Source: Sphaerosporella brunnea
Lineage: Eukaryota > Ascomycota > Pezizomycetes > Pezizales > Pyronemataceae
DNA: 64,000 nucleotides
Assembly: GCA_008704415.1 (NCBI GenBank)
Contig: VXIS01000180.1
Coordinates: forward strand, 31,482 to 95,481
Reading direction: 5' to 3'
Part shown: one piece after another, positions 12,288 to 24,174 of the stretch
Numbering within the stretch: the stretch's first letter is position 1
Layout: each line of letters begins with the position of its first letter
The notes under the pieces: generated by a model
Told to the model about the DNA's origin: nothing
Databases searched by the model: none
The model's input: the letters and a program-made list of their open reading frames with translations, nothing else
Program-made: the position numbers and the translations under genes

Positions 12288-13805
12288 TCAGGGGAAAAAA
12301 AAGGTGGTCTGTACTCCCCTATCCAAGCCTTCCAACGCTCTGCCGTATTTCGTCATGACGTCGGCATGGTTGTCTTGTGAGGCGATATAGTCCAACTTGA
12401 CGTACCCTTTCTCCTGCTCGTCTGTAGCATGATGAAACTTGATGTCTATATGCTTAGTCTTCGCTTTGAGGACTGTGGTGTTGATCAGTTTCAGCGCTCC
12501 TTGGTTGTCACAGCTTGTCGGCATCGGCATCGGCATCGGCATCGGCATCGGCATCGGCTCCATAGAATTCCGTAATCGCTCGATTTTGTCTTGTAGTCTT
12601 CGTAGCGAGAAAGACTCACGGGTAGCGTCTCAGCAAGTTATATATTCGGCTTCCAAGGTCAAGAGAGCAACTACGCTCTGTGAATTCGCTTGCCTGGAAA
12701 TCGATTTGCTGATTTCGGTGCTTCGTGCCCAGTCGCAGTCTGTAAAGCGGATTACACTCATATCCGGCTGCTGGACGATGCTTAAGAAGTGCAGTCACTA
12801 TTTTGAAGTCAACTTAAGGTATCATAAAGCTCGTTTTACGGCTGTCAGGTGCATGTGCAGACATTCGGATTAAACTTGCTTAGGACGGGTACGCAGAATG
12901 CGATGTCGGGCTTGGTTCCCAACGCAGCATACTTGAGGGATCCAGTCATCGACTGATGGAGAGTCCGATCTGACACCAGCTTGTCGTCTCATAGAGGATT
13001 ATAGACATTGACGCTTACGACCATTGGTGAGGAGGTCTCTTTTGCGCTTGCGAGGTTGCGTTTTCGGGTCAGTCGAAGTTAAAAGCGAGGTTTTCTAGTA
13101 GCAACGTCCATTCCTCTTTCATAGCGTCAATCCAAGAGACTTTGTGATAGCTAGTCATAGCTTGTTCGAGCGAGATGGAGTCTGGATCATAGAGAGAGGA
13201 AATCGGAAAAGTATTGTCACTCCCCCCTCGATTTGCCTTCTCGATTATAAGTGCATTCGCCGCTCGTCGCGAAGTCGGATGGTTGCACTCATAGGCCAAT
13301 TCGCCGATGGGATTGTTGTCTGATTTGTCGATGTCGTCATTTGCTCGGAATTCGACATAGTCGTCCTCTGCTTCGGGGCAGAATCGCATAGCGAGCTTAC
13401 CATCGATCATCATGCAGCGAGCCTTGGTATTTATGGTCTGGATCATGCTTTCGATGATGCCGTTACTATGTTGGGTCTAGGCGGGAGCAGATTCATAGCT
13501 GAATTTGCGATCGGTATACCAATAAGCTTCTTCATCAAAGCCGTATGGAGGTAAGCAAGTCGTTGATGCCATAGCTTAGTGTAGTGAAGTTTTATAGGCT
13601 TTGACAGTAGGTCTGGTTCGGATGATATTGATCTTCTAAGCAGGATTAGCCATGTTTTTGCCTCTTTAAAGGACGTACGCAGGCGGGTGCGACACATGTT
13701 GATTGCATACACCTTGATGCATCGTAGCTGCTCAACTGCGACGCGGTTCACAATTGCATTACGGTTGACCGTCCATACTCGAAATGCTTGGTGGCAGGGC
13801 TGCAC
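12288..13805 (-). pseudogene. Ty1/copia retrotransposon pol relic
   Basis: Read on the minus strand, pieces of a copia polyprotein appear in the usual order. At about 13600 is a GAG-pre-integrase run (LWHQRLAYLHTA). At about 13470-13380 is an integrase C-terminal run (TINTKARCMMIDGKLAMRF). At about 13120 is the start of the reverse transcriptase (WIDAMKEEWTLLLEN). At about 12660 is the RNase H active-site region (LLTLEAEYITC), and at 12500-12310 the RNase H tail (TKHIDIKFHHATDEQ). Most of the integrase core and of the RT is missing, and stops and frameshifts break the rest. The tail ends with a purine-rich run GGATAGGGGAG, a likely polypurine tract. The same run precedes the LTR at 56471, which suggests that both belong to related copia families. 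Confidence 0.85.
12518..12558. repeat. Hexanucleotide microsatellite (GGCATC)n
   Basis: About six to seven copies of GGCATC lie inside the copia RNase H relic. On the minus strand they read as repeated Pro-Met, so the expansion kept the frame. Confidence 0.9.
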
Positions 13806-13809
13806 AAAG

Positions 13810-14284
13810 GTGGGAACATGTCACCGTAGGTCGGCTCCGGAGTTCTCGTACTCTTGGTGGAGGATGGTTAAGATCAGCTCGAGATGAATCTCCGCTGGCA
13901 TGCCCTAGAGGCTCATGGTTGTGTTCGTGCTGGGGATCGTCTCGTGTCGCAGTTGTGGGGTGCTCAGATGTAGATGTTGCTATATACGATGATTGCGTCA
14001 AGAAGCGTGAGCGCCATTAGAATCTGAACTCGTTTTCTGCAACTATCGTTTTGCGGTCCGTATTTCCCTTCCGGGTCCAGCGAACCTCAACGCAACGTCC
14101 ATTTTATATCAGGCGCGCAGTATATCCCTCCCACACGTTGCGGCAAACAACGCCACGCAGTGTGCCTCTCGATCCCTTCCATTTTTTCACAACCGCTTTC
14201 CACGGCAACAGCGACACCCACCATGGACGCACATAAGCCCTGCACAACGCTCAACAGCTTCCTATCGGACGCTACCCCAGCTAC
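13810..14284. other. Intergenic; upstream region of small ULD-like gene
   Basis: No gene is supported. A strong start context (CCACCATGG at 14219-14227) opens a 28-codon frame that ends at about 14309, out of frame with the larger open frame at 14285. This could be a short upstream frame or the start of the same gene with a one-base shift. Confidence 0.4.
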
Positions 14285-14635
14285 ATGTCGCTGCAGAGCT
14301 TCATACTGATATTGGACGAATGCGCAACTGACGCCAAGCTGCGCAAGGAACAGTCAAACGCACTGCTCGTCGTAAAAATGCCCAGTGGCATGCGACTCGA
14401 GTTTATGGCGCAAACAGCCGGGCGCGATTGGCATGCCATGCCGTGCCGCGATGTGCACGCGCTTCTGATCACCATCGTACTGCCGAATAACGGGACCGCG
14501 ATCACCCCCTCCAGGCCGCCAGCCGCGGAGTTCAGCTTTACCTTTGAAGCGCTGGCACTGCCACATGCATCCGCGAGCGACACAAGCCAGCGGGAAACAA
14601 AATTCCCATGGCTAGAGGAGCACATGCCGCAATAG
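14285..14635 (+). CDS. Small protein with ubiquitin-like (ULD-type) module, putative
   Basis: A 116-residue open frame. Residues about 1-70 show the pattern seen elsewhere in this window: a helix (about 10-22), a hydrophobic strand (ALLVVKMPSG), a Trp (RDWHAM) and a closing strand (LLITIVLP). This fits a beta-grasp, ubiquitin-like fold of the kind found in fungal ULD proteins; the assignment is by pattern only. The last 45 residues are low in order. I chose Met 14285 because the frame upstream is closed by a stop at about 14234. The better start context at 14223 is in another frame, so an N-terminal exon or a frameshift is possible. Confidence 0.45.
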   Translation: MSLQSFILILDECATDAKLRKEQSNALLVVKMPSGMRLEFMAQTAGRDWHAMPCRDVHALLITIVLPNNGTAITPSRPPAAEFSFTFEALALPHASASDTSQRETKFPWLEEHMPQ

Positions 14636-14639
14636 TTTG

Positions 14640-15057
14640 CGCTGCGCACCCCAGCCAAGCGACTGCCTTGGACGCCCGGGCGCACCCCTCCAGGCTCGGC
14701 ACTCACGAAGATCCCCAGAAGAACCCCAGGACTCGCTGCGTGACTGTGCAGGGAGGCAATTGTTCTCACAGGACGTCAGGCCCTTCAGCCTGTCACACGG
14801 CTTGCTAGAGTCGGGGCGCACAGCCCGCTGAATGTCACGGCGTAAGGTTGGATGAGGGTTGTGCGGCTCGGTGTTGATATTTCTCGATGCGGCTCTGACG
14901 AGATTATGTTCGGTCACCACGTGGCGCGGCGCACCGGGGTCACGTGGACTGTATAAGGGGCCATCGCTTCCGCTTTGTTGTTTGTTTTCCTTTCTTCTTT
15001 GCTGTGCCTTCGTATGTCAATCCAAGTGCTCTGGTTCAGATCTGAGTCCCGGATCCC
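14640..15057. other. Intergenic with TATA-like promoter
   Basis: No gene is supported in 14640-14940. TATAAG stands at 14952-14957, followed by a T- and CT-rich leader, as in a fungal promoter, just upstream of the broken gene that starts at about 15058. Confidence 0.4.
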
Positions 15058-15600
15058 GTGCTTCGTGCCTCTCGTCACCTCCGAACCTCGTCTTGTTCTT
15101 TTGCTCCTGAACCTACCCATCCCCCCTCTGTGCGCGAGCACCTTGGACCCCTCCAGCCTGTTCCCGACCCTCTCCGTTACACTGAAGGCTGCTACACAAG
15201 GCGCGGATATGGCCGCCTCGCTTCACACGCTGGGTTCCTACACATTTTCGCGCACGCGAGTGTCGCGTTGCAGCGCAGAAGCGACGCAGTTACCGAGAGG
15301 GAGCTGGCAAAGTGACGCAAGGTTACCCCAGGAAGCGGTACAGCTTCACGCAAGGCTGATGATCTGTTGGCTCCGGTCAAGCTAGAGTCCGGAGGAAAGA
15401 GCGAAAATGTTCACCACGTTGACAACGTGTTCCCACGATTGAAGCAGGTGTTCGCTAACGAGAATATCGGGGTAGTTTCGGCTCACGTTGCCACTGTCTC
15501 TGCCCTGGCCAATGGCGATCTCAAGCAGCAGCGTCAGCTGGATATGCAGGCGCTGTTTGAGGTCCGGCGGCGGCTCATCGACGTGAAGGAGCAGGACTAG
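15058..15600 (+). pseudogene. Unrecognised gene with one in-frame stop
   Basis: One frame is open from 15058 to 15315 and again from 15316 to 15600, separated only by a TGA at 15313-15315. The second half is clearly protein-like, with a run of charged and hydrophobic residues typical of helices (FEVRRRLIDVKEQD at the end). I see no convincing intron over the stop, so a nonsense mutation is the simplest reading. The family is unknown. A TATA box at 14952 and a CT-rich leader fit a gene in this orientation. Confidence 0.4.
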
Positions 15601-16431
15601 GATCTGGGAGATGCATGGGATTGGTGGCTGTTTTGCTTCGTGTGTTCAAGTGTATTGTTTCACGACTGGTGCATAATTTAAAGGGCATGCTGATAGCTGG
15701 CTTGTGGTTGCCTATATACACGTTCTGGTGATCTGGGCTTTCTTCGCGTGACTGATCTATCCTTGTGGCGGGAGTTGAAACCAGCCTGGAGGAACGCTGA
15801 CTGCCTCTGCTGACAGGTGGCAAATATGAAATGCGGAACAGGGTTGCGGACCAGCACTGAACCTTCATATTTGGCAGTACGGTTGGGAAAATGAACGGAA
15901 ACCCGCTATGAAGGTGCGGTGTGCTACTTTTTTTTCTTTATTGGCTGTGAAGAACTGCCATCGCAATTCTTTTTTTCATCCAACACCAGGATTCAGGTCA
16001 CAGGCAAGGAGATGGCGGAATCACACGGTATTTGACGCTGCGTACCGCAGTGATCACCGAGGTGCTGGATTCACGAGGCGCCGGACTAAGCGTCCCTTTT
16101 GCTACGGCGCACACCTACTGCTGGCTAGAAACACACCAGCCTACCCCGTCAGATGTACGCGCCTGCCTATGCTAGGTTCTCATCCCATCATTTCTGCTGC
16201 TCACTGGATTCGCAAGTGTCCAGACGTCCACCGCTAGACATGATATGATGTGCAGACCTTCGAGGTTTCGGTCAAGACTCCGCCTGGTTGACCGACTGCG
16301 CTTGAGTTGTGAGCAAGACGTGACTCTGCGCCCTCACCGCTGCCAACAGGGTGATCCGTCGCTCTTGTTGCGTTCCTTCGATGATCAGGTGAATTGCACA
16401 GTCAAACGTGTTGCTGCGATCGTTAAATTCC
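15601..16431. other. No supported gene
   Basis: Short frames only, with no recognisable motif, lying between a broken gene and an inverted-repeat element. Confidence 0.4.
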
Positions 16432-17362
16432 CGGTAATCATGCAGCATGCCCCCGTCCGAGGGTGAAATTTGCCGGATACCCTGAACCCAAGGGCTTATG
16501 TAAGTGAGGAAGACTCGCCGTGCAACTGCTAGTAGGTATTACCTCTGCAGTCGTGTCACTGCTGGATACGATACACACCCGGGGCCTTGCCACTCCCTGC
16601 TCCCTCGACTCGCAAAAACAATACGGTCCTACCTGCATCAGATGTGAGGCCATGACCAACGCTGTTGCATGGCTGCATCTTGGCTGTACCCTTTTCATCA
16701 TATTGGGCAAGCCAACAAGGGCCGGCCATTGAAATTGCCTGACGTTGCGCTGGCGCGCGCAGCCATTTTTTTGGTGGCTGCCCTTGAGGCGCGCGAGTCA
16801 ACGGTGCATCGCAGTTGTCGAGCGGACGCTGGTTGCACGGGCACAAGGAATACTGGGGTTCTGAAATCGCCTGCAGCTACAGGTCCGGGCCTCCTGCAGG
16901 GCTTGAAATCGACGCCCATCCTGTTGGGTCGCAGTCGAAGAAGGCAGTTTCCTCAACCCTGGCAAGCGAGTGGGCATTCACAGGCCGCCTTGTTGCCACG
17001 CTGGAGTCGGAAGGCCCGGCGATCCATCGCTTTGTGCCACATGCCGTTCGGCATATCTAACACCGCTCTGCAAGGAGGAGAGCGTTGGCAGTTTCTGGTG
17101 GCACAGCTTGGGCTGGCTTGGCATTGTAGTTTGGCACATCAAAGGCTTTCGTAGGAAATCGTACTCTGGGAGGGGTATGGAGAGCGGGGGCGGGGGGGTT
17201 GCTGGGGGATATTTTTTTTGGAGCGGTGCAACAGATCACGGTAGCGACCAATACGAGCGAAACCCACGCAAGATAGTTGGCGGTATCCGACATGAGTTTT
17301 TGGGTCGTGCGTATCCTGCAAAACCTTTCAGCCTTGGACGGGGGCATGCCGCGTGATTACCG
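16432..17362. mobile_element. Inverted-repeat element, probable non-autonomous MULE-like MITE (931 bp)
   Basis: The sequence starting CGGTAATCATGCAGC at 16432 returns in reverse complement, as CGGTAATCACGCGGC, at the right end (17362 inwards). The shared CATGCCCCCGTCC and GGATAC blocks extend the similarity over roughly 65 bp with substitutions. Like MULE-1 and MULE-2, the end begins CGG. The flanks TTAAATTCC and TTGGATGCC agree at six of nine positions and may be a decayed 9-bp duplication. An open frame of 161 codons inside (16669-17154) has no domain I recognise. The class assignment is inference. Confidence 0.6.
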
Positions 17363-18515
17363 TTGGATGCCTCGATCGTGCCGGCCGCCGCTGGTTGGAT
17401 TGAAGCATCGTTTGAGGCTGGTCGATTGCGTTGTTGGACACTATGAGATGTCACCCCAGGTGGTCCCACTGTGCCAGCGAACATTCATACCCAGCTTGAA
17501 CATTGGCACCTGTAATTGTCTCTACGGGCACCAGTCCTCCTGGGGTACTTCCATGTTGTCAAATGTGAGAGCCTATCAGCGGCCGGACAATCGTTGCTGT
17601 CATTCCAGAGACCCAGTCAGGCTGTTGACAACAACCACTGTTATCGGTGAGTAGAGTGCCGGCGCCGGGTTGTCGCAACAAGCCGATCCACGCGGAGACC
17701 AATATGCACAGACTGCGCTGGACACGACTTGCGCTTGCCAACCCCGTATTCGAGGCTGCGCTTGACATGTTGGACGCCGCTCCAGCTTTCTGCTTTGGCT
17801 GTCTTTTGACAGGAATCACTGTAGTCGACGATTCTACGGCAGACATGGTTGCAGCTGGAACGATTCATGTGTGCTCGTTCACTTGTTTGAGTAGTTTAGC
17901 TATGGGGTCTGCCGCCTGTCCGCTATGGCCTCGGATCGTAAAAAAGGACGGAAAGGTGTTTCAGCATCCAATGACAGGTTGAAAAGATAAGGAACTGGCA
18001 ATAAGGACGCGCAGGTGCACGTCTTCCGTTCTTAACGAGTGTATGTGAAATGGATATTGTTCAGAAAGTCATCGGGGGCCAAGCACGCACCCGGATTCTT
18101 CCCCTACCTGTCCATCAAATTCTTCGCGGTTCTCATCTCCCCCCTTACATCGACACTCAGTGACTAGAAGATAAAGTTCCGCGTTTGACACACTCAGAAC
18201 AGCTGTCCCGATGGTGGCGGTGTTGCCGTTGTCACTCTCTCAGTGTTCCTGGCCAGAAGTTAACCCACCAGGGCTGCGCGAGCGGTGTATTGACATCTGC
18301 AGTTGAGGAGGTGGGACGCCAATCCCTCTTGACGGTTGCATTCCGAATCGTGGTGTCAATGGCAGTGTTTGCAATCCGTTCATCATTGTCAATCACTTTT
18401 GCCGTTTGGAATAGCAGCCTTGGCCCCAATACCGCCACTTCGGCGACCTCAACTCATTCATGCTGGACCCAATCATCCCTTACAAGCACACCCCTCTTGT
18501 GTTACTGCCCTCACA
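17363..18515. other. No supported gene
   Basis: Frames are open on both strands, but they overlap one another and lack motifs. I treat them as chance frames. The right part is the promoter side of the HNH gene. Confidence 0.4.
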
Positions 18516-19358
18516 ATGCAAGATCGTACAGATTCACACCGTTTCCGTCACATCGAGGAGCAGGACGCCGCCAAAGACAAACGCGCAATGTCCCCGCCAC
18601 CAGCTACACAGCATTCCGCGACTTGGCCGCCACGTTCGGGCGGCCCATCGATCTCATCAACCTCCTTTCGGGAGCCGGCTGCGATAGCGCGTAGCGTTCT
18701 GGCACTGCGAGATGGCGGCGAGCGCTGCTGGGTTTGTGGGAAAACCTTCACGGGCATTGAGGTGGCGCATCACGTCTCCGAAGATGAGGTCGACGCCGAT
18801 CGGTTCCGGCAGTATCAGAAAGCACCGTTCAATCTCCTGGTGGAAACTACGCATCCGACGCACCGCTTGAATCTGATCCTGCTGTGCACGAACCACCACG
18901 CGCGAAGGTTGCTGCCGCACGTGTTGAGATGTTGAACAGGACAGTGCCCAGCGCGAGTGAGGTACGGACACCCACCTTCCCGCATTCTCCTACCGTACGT
19001 TAGCCAGCTGTACCGCATTCACATCCTCGACATAGAGTCTATGGGCGTTACAAGCAGCGATAATTGCTGCGCCGCCAGGCACTGGGGCGGCAACCCGCTC
19101 ACGGTCATTCTCAAAGCCATGCTCGGCGCATTCCCGATCTCAACCGCCATGCCAACCGCGATCAAACAAAAACTGTTGCAGCCCCTGGATTTGTATGGCC
19201 ACGCGCCGCCACCAGCCAGGAAGGTTGTGCACCACGACCACTCCAACGCCGAAGACGATGAGCTCTCCAGCTGCCTGGCTCCTACGTTGTTCTCTGGCAC
19301 AGTTCCCGCGCGCAAACGCGGACCGTCGGCGCCGGAGACGCGGTTAAAGTGCGTGTAG
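18516..19358 (+). pseudogene. HNH-type nuclease-domain gene, frameshifted
   Basis: From Met 18516 the frame encodes about 140 residues with a beta-beta-alpha metal nuclease (HNH) signature: CWVCGK (zinc pair), EVAHHV with the catalytic-type His, and about 45 residues later NLILLCTNHH. This matches the fungal HNH_2-like family, whose members are abundant in basidiomycetes and of unclear role. After HH the frame ends quickly at 18936. A protein-like frame resumes at about 19005-19358 and looks like the missing C-terminal part (LLQPLDLYG). I found no splice pair that joins the two in frame, so a small indel is likely. A second open frame (to 18694) overlaps the N-terminal part, and the true upstream exon may lie there. 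Confidence 0.6.
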
Positions 19359-19626
19359 CCTACTACCACTACCGCGTGGTCCCCACACTGCCAATTATAC
19401 CCGCCTGGTCTGTTTTCCGAGCTGTGGCAGTTTGGCCCCCAGTTTTCAGCGAATGATGTTGTGCGCTGTCTGGCGTGTTGATTCTGGCGGTTTGGCTGGT
19501 GGCGATGGAGCAAGTGCTGCATAATAGCCTCAATAGAGGCTGGCACGACCTGGACCCCGTTGACTGACAGGGTGTTCTCGTGATTTGCGTGGTTGACTTC
19601 TCTGCCACGGCTGCAGACTTCACGAA

Positions 19627-19692
19627 CTCCCAGATTCTTCAAGCAGAACTCAATATCTCCCAGATTCTTCAAGCAGAACTCAATATCTCCCA
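19627..19692. repeat. 30-bp tandem duplication
   Basis: The unit CTCCCAGATTCTTCAAGCAG plus ten further bases occurs twice without change at 19627-19656 and 19657-19686, then the first six bases repeat. Confidence 0.95.
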
Positions 19693-19699
19693 TCTGATT

Positions 19700-22600
19700 T
19701 TGCCCAGTACCTGAGATGAATTGCAAGTATCAACGTGAGGAAGCGCGGATGGCAGACGGGCCCGCAAACGCGGCGCTCACTCTCAAGCAAGCGAACAATG
19801 GACGCTAGATCGCCATAACAGCGCACGCCGAGCTGCTGTTCAGACCCTCAAAACTCGTGATGAATGGTAATTTGCTGTGGGTTATAATTCATAGTAACGG
19901 CTGTTTACTCCTATACCTACTCCAGGGCAATTGTGTAGACTTCACGGTCGGTAGCATGAATGGTAGAGGAACATTGCGGTAAAAGGTTACCAAATTTTCA
20001 CAGCTTGGATCCCCGTTTCACGGAATTCTACTGCTAAGAGGAATGATCATATCACTGCGGTGGTGCACGGCGGAGGTGTTGCGGAGCGACGGGATGGCTA
20101 CTACGTCGTGTGTCACTGGACAGTCTCGGAACTTACGCGCTTGAGGCGTGCAACCAGAACAGACGATATAGCCTCTACTTCGGTAGATGTCTGGCAGGCA
20201 GCAGTCAATGCGAGCATTCAGCAAGGCGGCCAAGGTGCCAATCGTTAATAGCGGCGATTCACAGTACTCGTACAAAATGGCGGTGACAGGATTTTCATTA
20301 GAAATAGCTAATGCCGGCACATTTGCAGCCTGGGGCGCAGCGTAGCTGACCGTGCCTATATATTTCCGCTTAATAACAGACCACTTGCAACGCAGATTCC
20401 TAAGGATGGTACTCTAATATTCCAAACCGGTTGCAACCCTTTGTGTATGCCTAAAGGTCAGTACAGCCTGAAGCCGGGCGGGACCAGTGATTTTGGTTGA
20501 TGCAATATTCGAGGAGAGTACCAAGCCCTATTGATACATCACTTTCCGCACGGGTCAGAAGAGGCAATCCCTCGTTGACGGGTTGGTGTTGCGTTGTGGT
20601 CCTCATTCGGGTCATGCGTGCGCTGCGAGCGAAACTGCCGTTGCGCATGACAATCCAACCATCTCTGTCCGAGTTGCGTGGTAATATATTCGACTTCTCA
20701 ACACGGCCGTTTTTTAGCACTGCGTGCCAGATCCATACCTCCATATCGAGCTGGCGGTGCCGTATCGATCCGCAGGCGCGTCCTATGGGAAATTGCACCT
20801 GCAATTGCAATCTTGCCGACACAACAATGCTCGCAGTCGTTTTGAACCATCGCCGAAGATCCACTCGTGTGTTTAACGTCAGCTTTATCTCAAACCCACG
20901 ATGAAACCCGATATCGTCCCTCCCCAGCTGTGCCAGCTACTTCCTAGAAGACGATCGGGCGGATAATGTTTGGTGATCATAGGCTGTGCACTGTTTGCCT
21001 CACCCTTCCTATCGGCCATCACTGGTCCCAATGTCCGCCGACAATCGAAGCGGCGGTTTCGAAGAGTTTCATATCACAGTCAACTCGATAAATATACCAG
21101 ATGCTGAACAAGGGAGAGAAGGAATAGACCGCGCGCAAACTGAGGATGACAACAAATCGGTTATTGGGACTGATGTCGGAGAACAGCAGCAATCGATACT
21201 ACTAGTCTGAGGGGTGCATCCGCGGAGATGGCAATAGGGATTGATACATCCAATTGTTTGTGTATGTATGATTTTGAGAACGCGGCTTTTGGGCCATATC
21301 TCATCATCCCCCGCTTTCAGGACTGCTCTACGGGTAAACCCCCGCGATAATCTGGGGTGCAAATCAATGTGGAAGCCAATTTTGCCGTAGACACACCTGA
21401 CCGTCACCAGGGGTGCCAATAGAGGTGCCGGCCCGCGGAGCAAACGGGGCCCCACAAAGTAGGCCTGGCTCGGGGGCGTATTCGGCTGGTCGGATAGTCT
21501 CCGGGCGACGTTGTCCATGTCTGGATGCCTGACAGGCGCCTTTAAGTGCCGGTTGTGCCGGTATGTCGATTGTGCCGATCAGGGGGCAATCTCCGAACGC
21601 ACTGAGTGGTTGAACCCCAAGTATCCTCGCCGGTTATCGGTATCCCACGACACCGTCTACGGGTGTTTGTAGGCCGTGCCGTTTTCGTGGTCGCCGAGGA
21701 CGTATTGATGTGGCGGTCTCATTTCCGCGTAGGAAACGCAGGACTATTGAGTGAAGGCTCTGGGCAGCGGCGTTGCAGGCCTGCTGGGAAAAAATCTGCC
21801 CTGGATGGAAGTAGAATTGAACGCCATGCCTGCTGTGTCAACGGAGGGCGAGCGCATTTTCGGTGGGTATGTACCTGCTACTCTTGTTATTTCTGCAGGG
21901 AGAAATGGCTAACTCCGAGTACTCTGATGGCACAGGTCGATACACAATTACTGATCAGCGAGCTTCCTTCCGCAACCATGTCATTTAAGCACTCCAATGC
22001 CTCAAGTGCGGGGCGCGTCAGGCTTTTGTGTATGGTCCAGGCTCGCAGATCGAGAAGGTCGAACGTATGTTGAGGGATTGGGAAACTCGGGCAGCGGAGA
22101 TGGAATGACTGGTGCTTTTTGGGTGGAATGATTGCAGGTTGTGGGGGACTCAGTGTGACGTCCTTAAGGGATTCGTCTGTCATTTAAAACAATGATAGAT
22201 AGTTCGGGTTCCTGGCAGGCGCGGCGGGTGACTGCATGTCATGCAGCCCATCCGGCGCCCCTGGGCACCTGGAGCTCGATCCAAAATGCCTCTGATTCCT
22301 GGCCGGCGCAAAGAGTACGCTATTTTTTCCACCGGAAGAGGAAGGCGAAGGTGAGGCGGACGAACACGTCACCTTCCAATAAAACTGAAACAACAATCGA
22401 CGCATCCGGGCGGGGTTCGTGGTGCGGGAACACGCGTCTGCAGTGCCGAACGAAGACGGGTTGAAGTGATCCCAGACTGTGTTTCCCCGAAAGGGCACGG
22501 ACAGAAATACCCTCGTATGTCGGCGAAACGACCCGGTATTCTCGCTTGATAGTCGGAATACGGACGCCGCGTTTTGTCGGCCGATTCATGAAAAACCGAA

Positions 22601-23770
22601 ACCCTGGCCAAAATCAGACCAGTTCCACTGATTGCGGCGAAACGGAGCCCAAACAAGCCCGCTACGTCGGGGGAAATGCGTCGTCGTGGAATGTGGGAGA
22701 GGTGAGGTTGGAATGTACATAACGTCGGCAAACACTCTCTCCAGAAACGCTTCCGGTTTCAGGTTGGAAACAGAGCGCGCGTGTTGAAAACGGTGGACAA
22801 GTCCCGATGCTGGAACCGCTACCGAAACTGCCGCTCATCCAAACGTCGCGATGTGCGATACGATGGCACTCATGCGCACCATCCCCGATGTTGAACCGAG
22901 TACCAGCGGCGGCTCTATAAAACGTGCGACACGCACCGACATTCAAAGATGCCGCCGTTTGACTCCGGATACCGGTGTACGTGTACCGTACCCCCTCTAT
23001 TCGCAAAACCTGCATAACCCATGAGCGGGCTTCATGAATCGTCGTGACAACAGAGCGAGACACCACGTCCGCAACGGCAGCAGCAACGATGCCTGGCGCA
23101 GGCGCTGTGCTTTGCACACACACACCGCGCCGGCCGGCCGAGTTTGCAATCAGACCCGCAACGCGAGCCGCTGTATATCCGCATGCGTGCGCACCGCAGC
23201 CGGAGGAACTAGCGGTCCTTCCGATCGCGAGCGGCCATGATCGCGGCGCCTCGTGCTGGAATTGAAGCGACTCCGCCGCCGGCATCGAGACGAGCCGAAG
23301 ATAGACAGCAAGCTTTCCCACGCATATTTTCGTCGCAAAGGAGATGGATATAAGCCGAGTCGGCTGGAGCTAAAAGGCCGGGCCTGGGGCAGAGCCGAGC
23401 GAAGCCTGACCCTTCGGCGAGTTGAGTCGGCTGGAACCTGGCGTCAGGCTGCTTGCTCCGCTGCCGGTCAGAGCGGGGGTGGGGCGGCCAGGCAGAGCGG
23501 GAGTAGGGCGGCCGGTCACAGCACGGGTTGCTGCCATTCAGACCACCCTAGCCGGAACGAACGCGGGGACGGTGGCCATGGTGATGGCCAGGGGTTAGTG
23601 CTGTGCACTGGGCGACGGGTCAGGGCGTGGGTGGGCGGGGCGCTGCGGGGTACGCCGGGGCAGGGCGGGGCGCACCGGGCACGACGCGGTGATCGGGTTT
23701 GGGCGGGGTGTATCGGGTGCGACCGGGAATCTCGAGGCGGCGGTGAGGTGAGACTGATGTATGTGGGTTA
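19700..23770. other. Gene-poor stretch
   Basis: No gene is supported over about 4 kb. Paired overlapping frames at 20.4-20.9, 21.1-21.5, 22.3-22.7 and 22.7-23.3 kb mirror each other on opposite strands and look like chance. The part from about 23460 to 23740 is strongly G-rich on the plus strand, with repeated GGGGCGG and GGGCGGC runs. Confidence 0.45.
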
Positions 23771-23998
23771 ATGAGGGCGTTGCCCCGTTCAATCGACACA
23801 CAAGATGTTCGTCTGACAGTGGAATTCAAGAACACGGCGTCTCCAGCACACACCCGGCATTACGTAATATACGAGGTGGTCAGAGTGACCACAATGCCAT
23901 GGAGGGTGTTGTTTCAGACGTTAAAGAGCTTGGGCCCTGTCTTCGGGTGTCTCGGCGTGCACTCGAGCCACTGTTATCGACTGGATCACAGTATGTAG
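23771..23998 (+). pseudogene. Broken ULD-like module, putative
   Basis: The frame starts at Met 23771 and shows strand-turn-strand (VRLTVEF, HYVIYEVVRV) followed by a helix beginning at PWRVLF. This is the same order as the N-terminal half of the ULD-type modules elsewhere in this window. The expected second half, with Trp and a closing strand, is lost after about residue 55; another frame continues for about 30 residues. It lies 180 bp upstream of the intact gene at 24175 on the same strand. I regard it as a decayed family member; the assignment is tentative. Confidence 0.35.
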
Positions 23999-24174
23999 AA
24001 TTGTCCGCCAGTACGACTGTAACGTGCCCTAAGCGCCACCGTCGGCAGTGACTAGGACACTACAAGTGCAGCGACACTTGGAACCTCTTGCGTTTGACCC
24101 TCTCTCCTACGCTTCTACTTCTACTTGCTCCACGGCTTTTATTCATTTGAAACTCCGGAAGACAACACGACCAG

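Noticed and set aside
19019..19726. 235-codon minus-strand frame
   Set aside because: It lies opposite the C-terminal part of the HNH gene and includes the 30-bp tandem duplication; it looks like a mirror of coding sequence.
22662..23321. 219-codon minus-strand frame
   Set aside because: Open counterparts exist on the plus strand, and the composition is Ala/Ser/Arg-rich with no motif.
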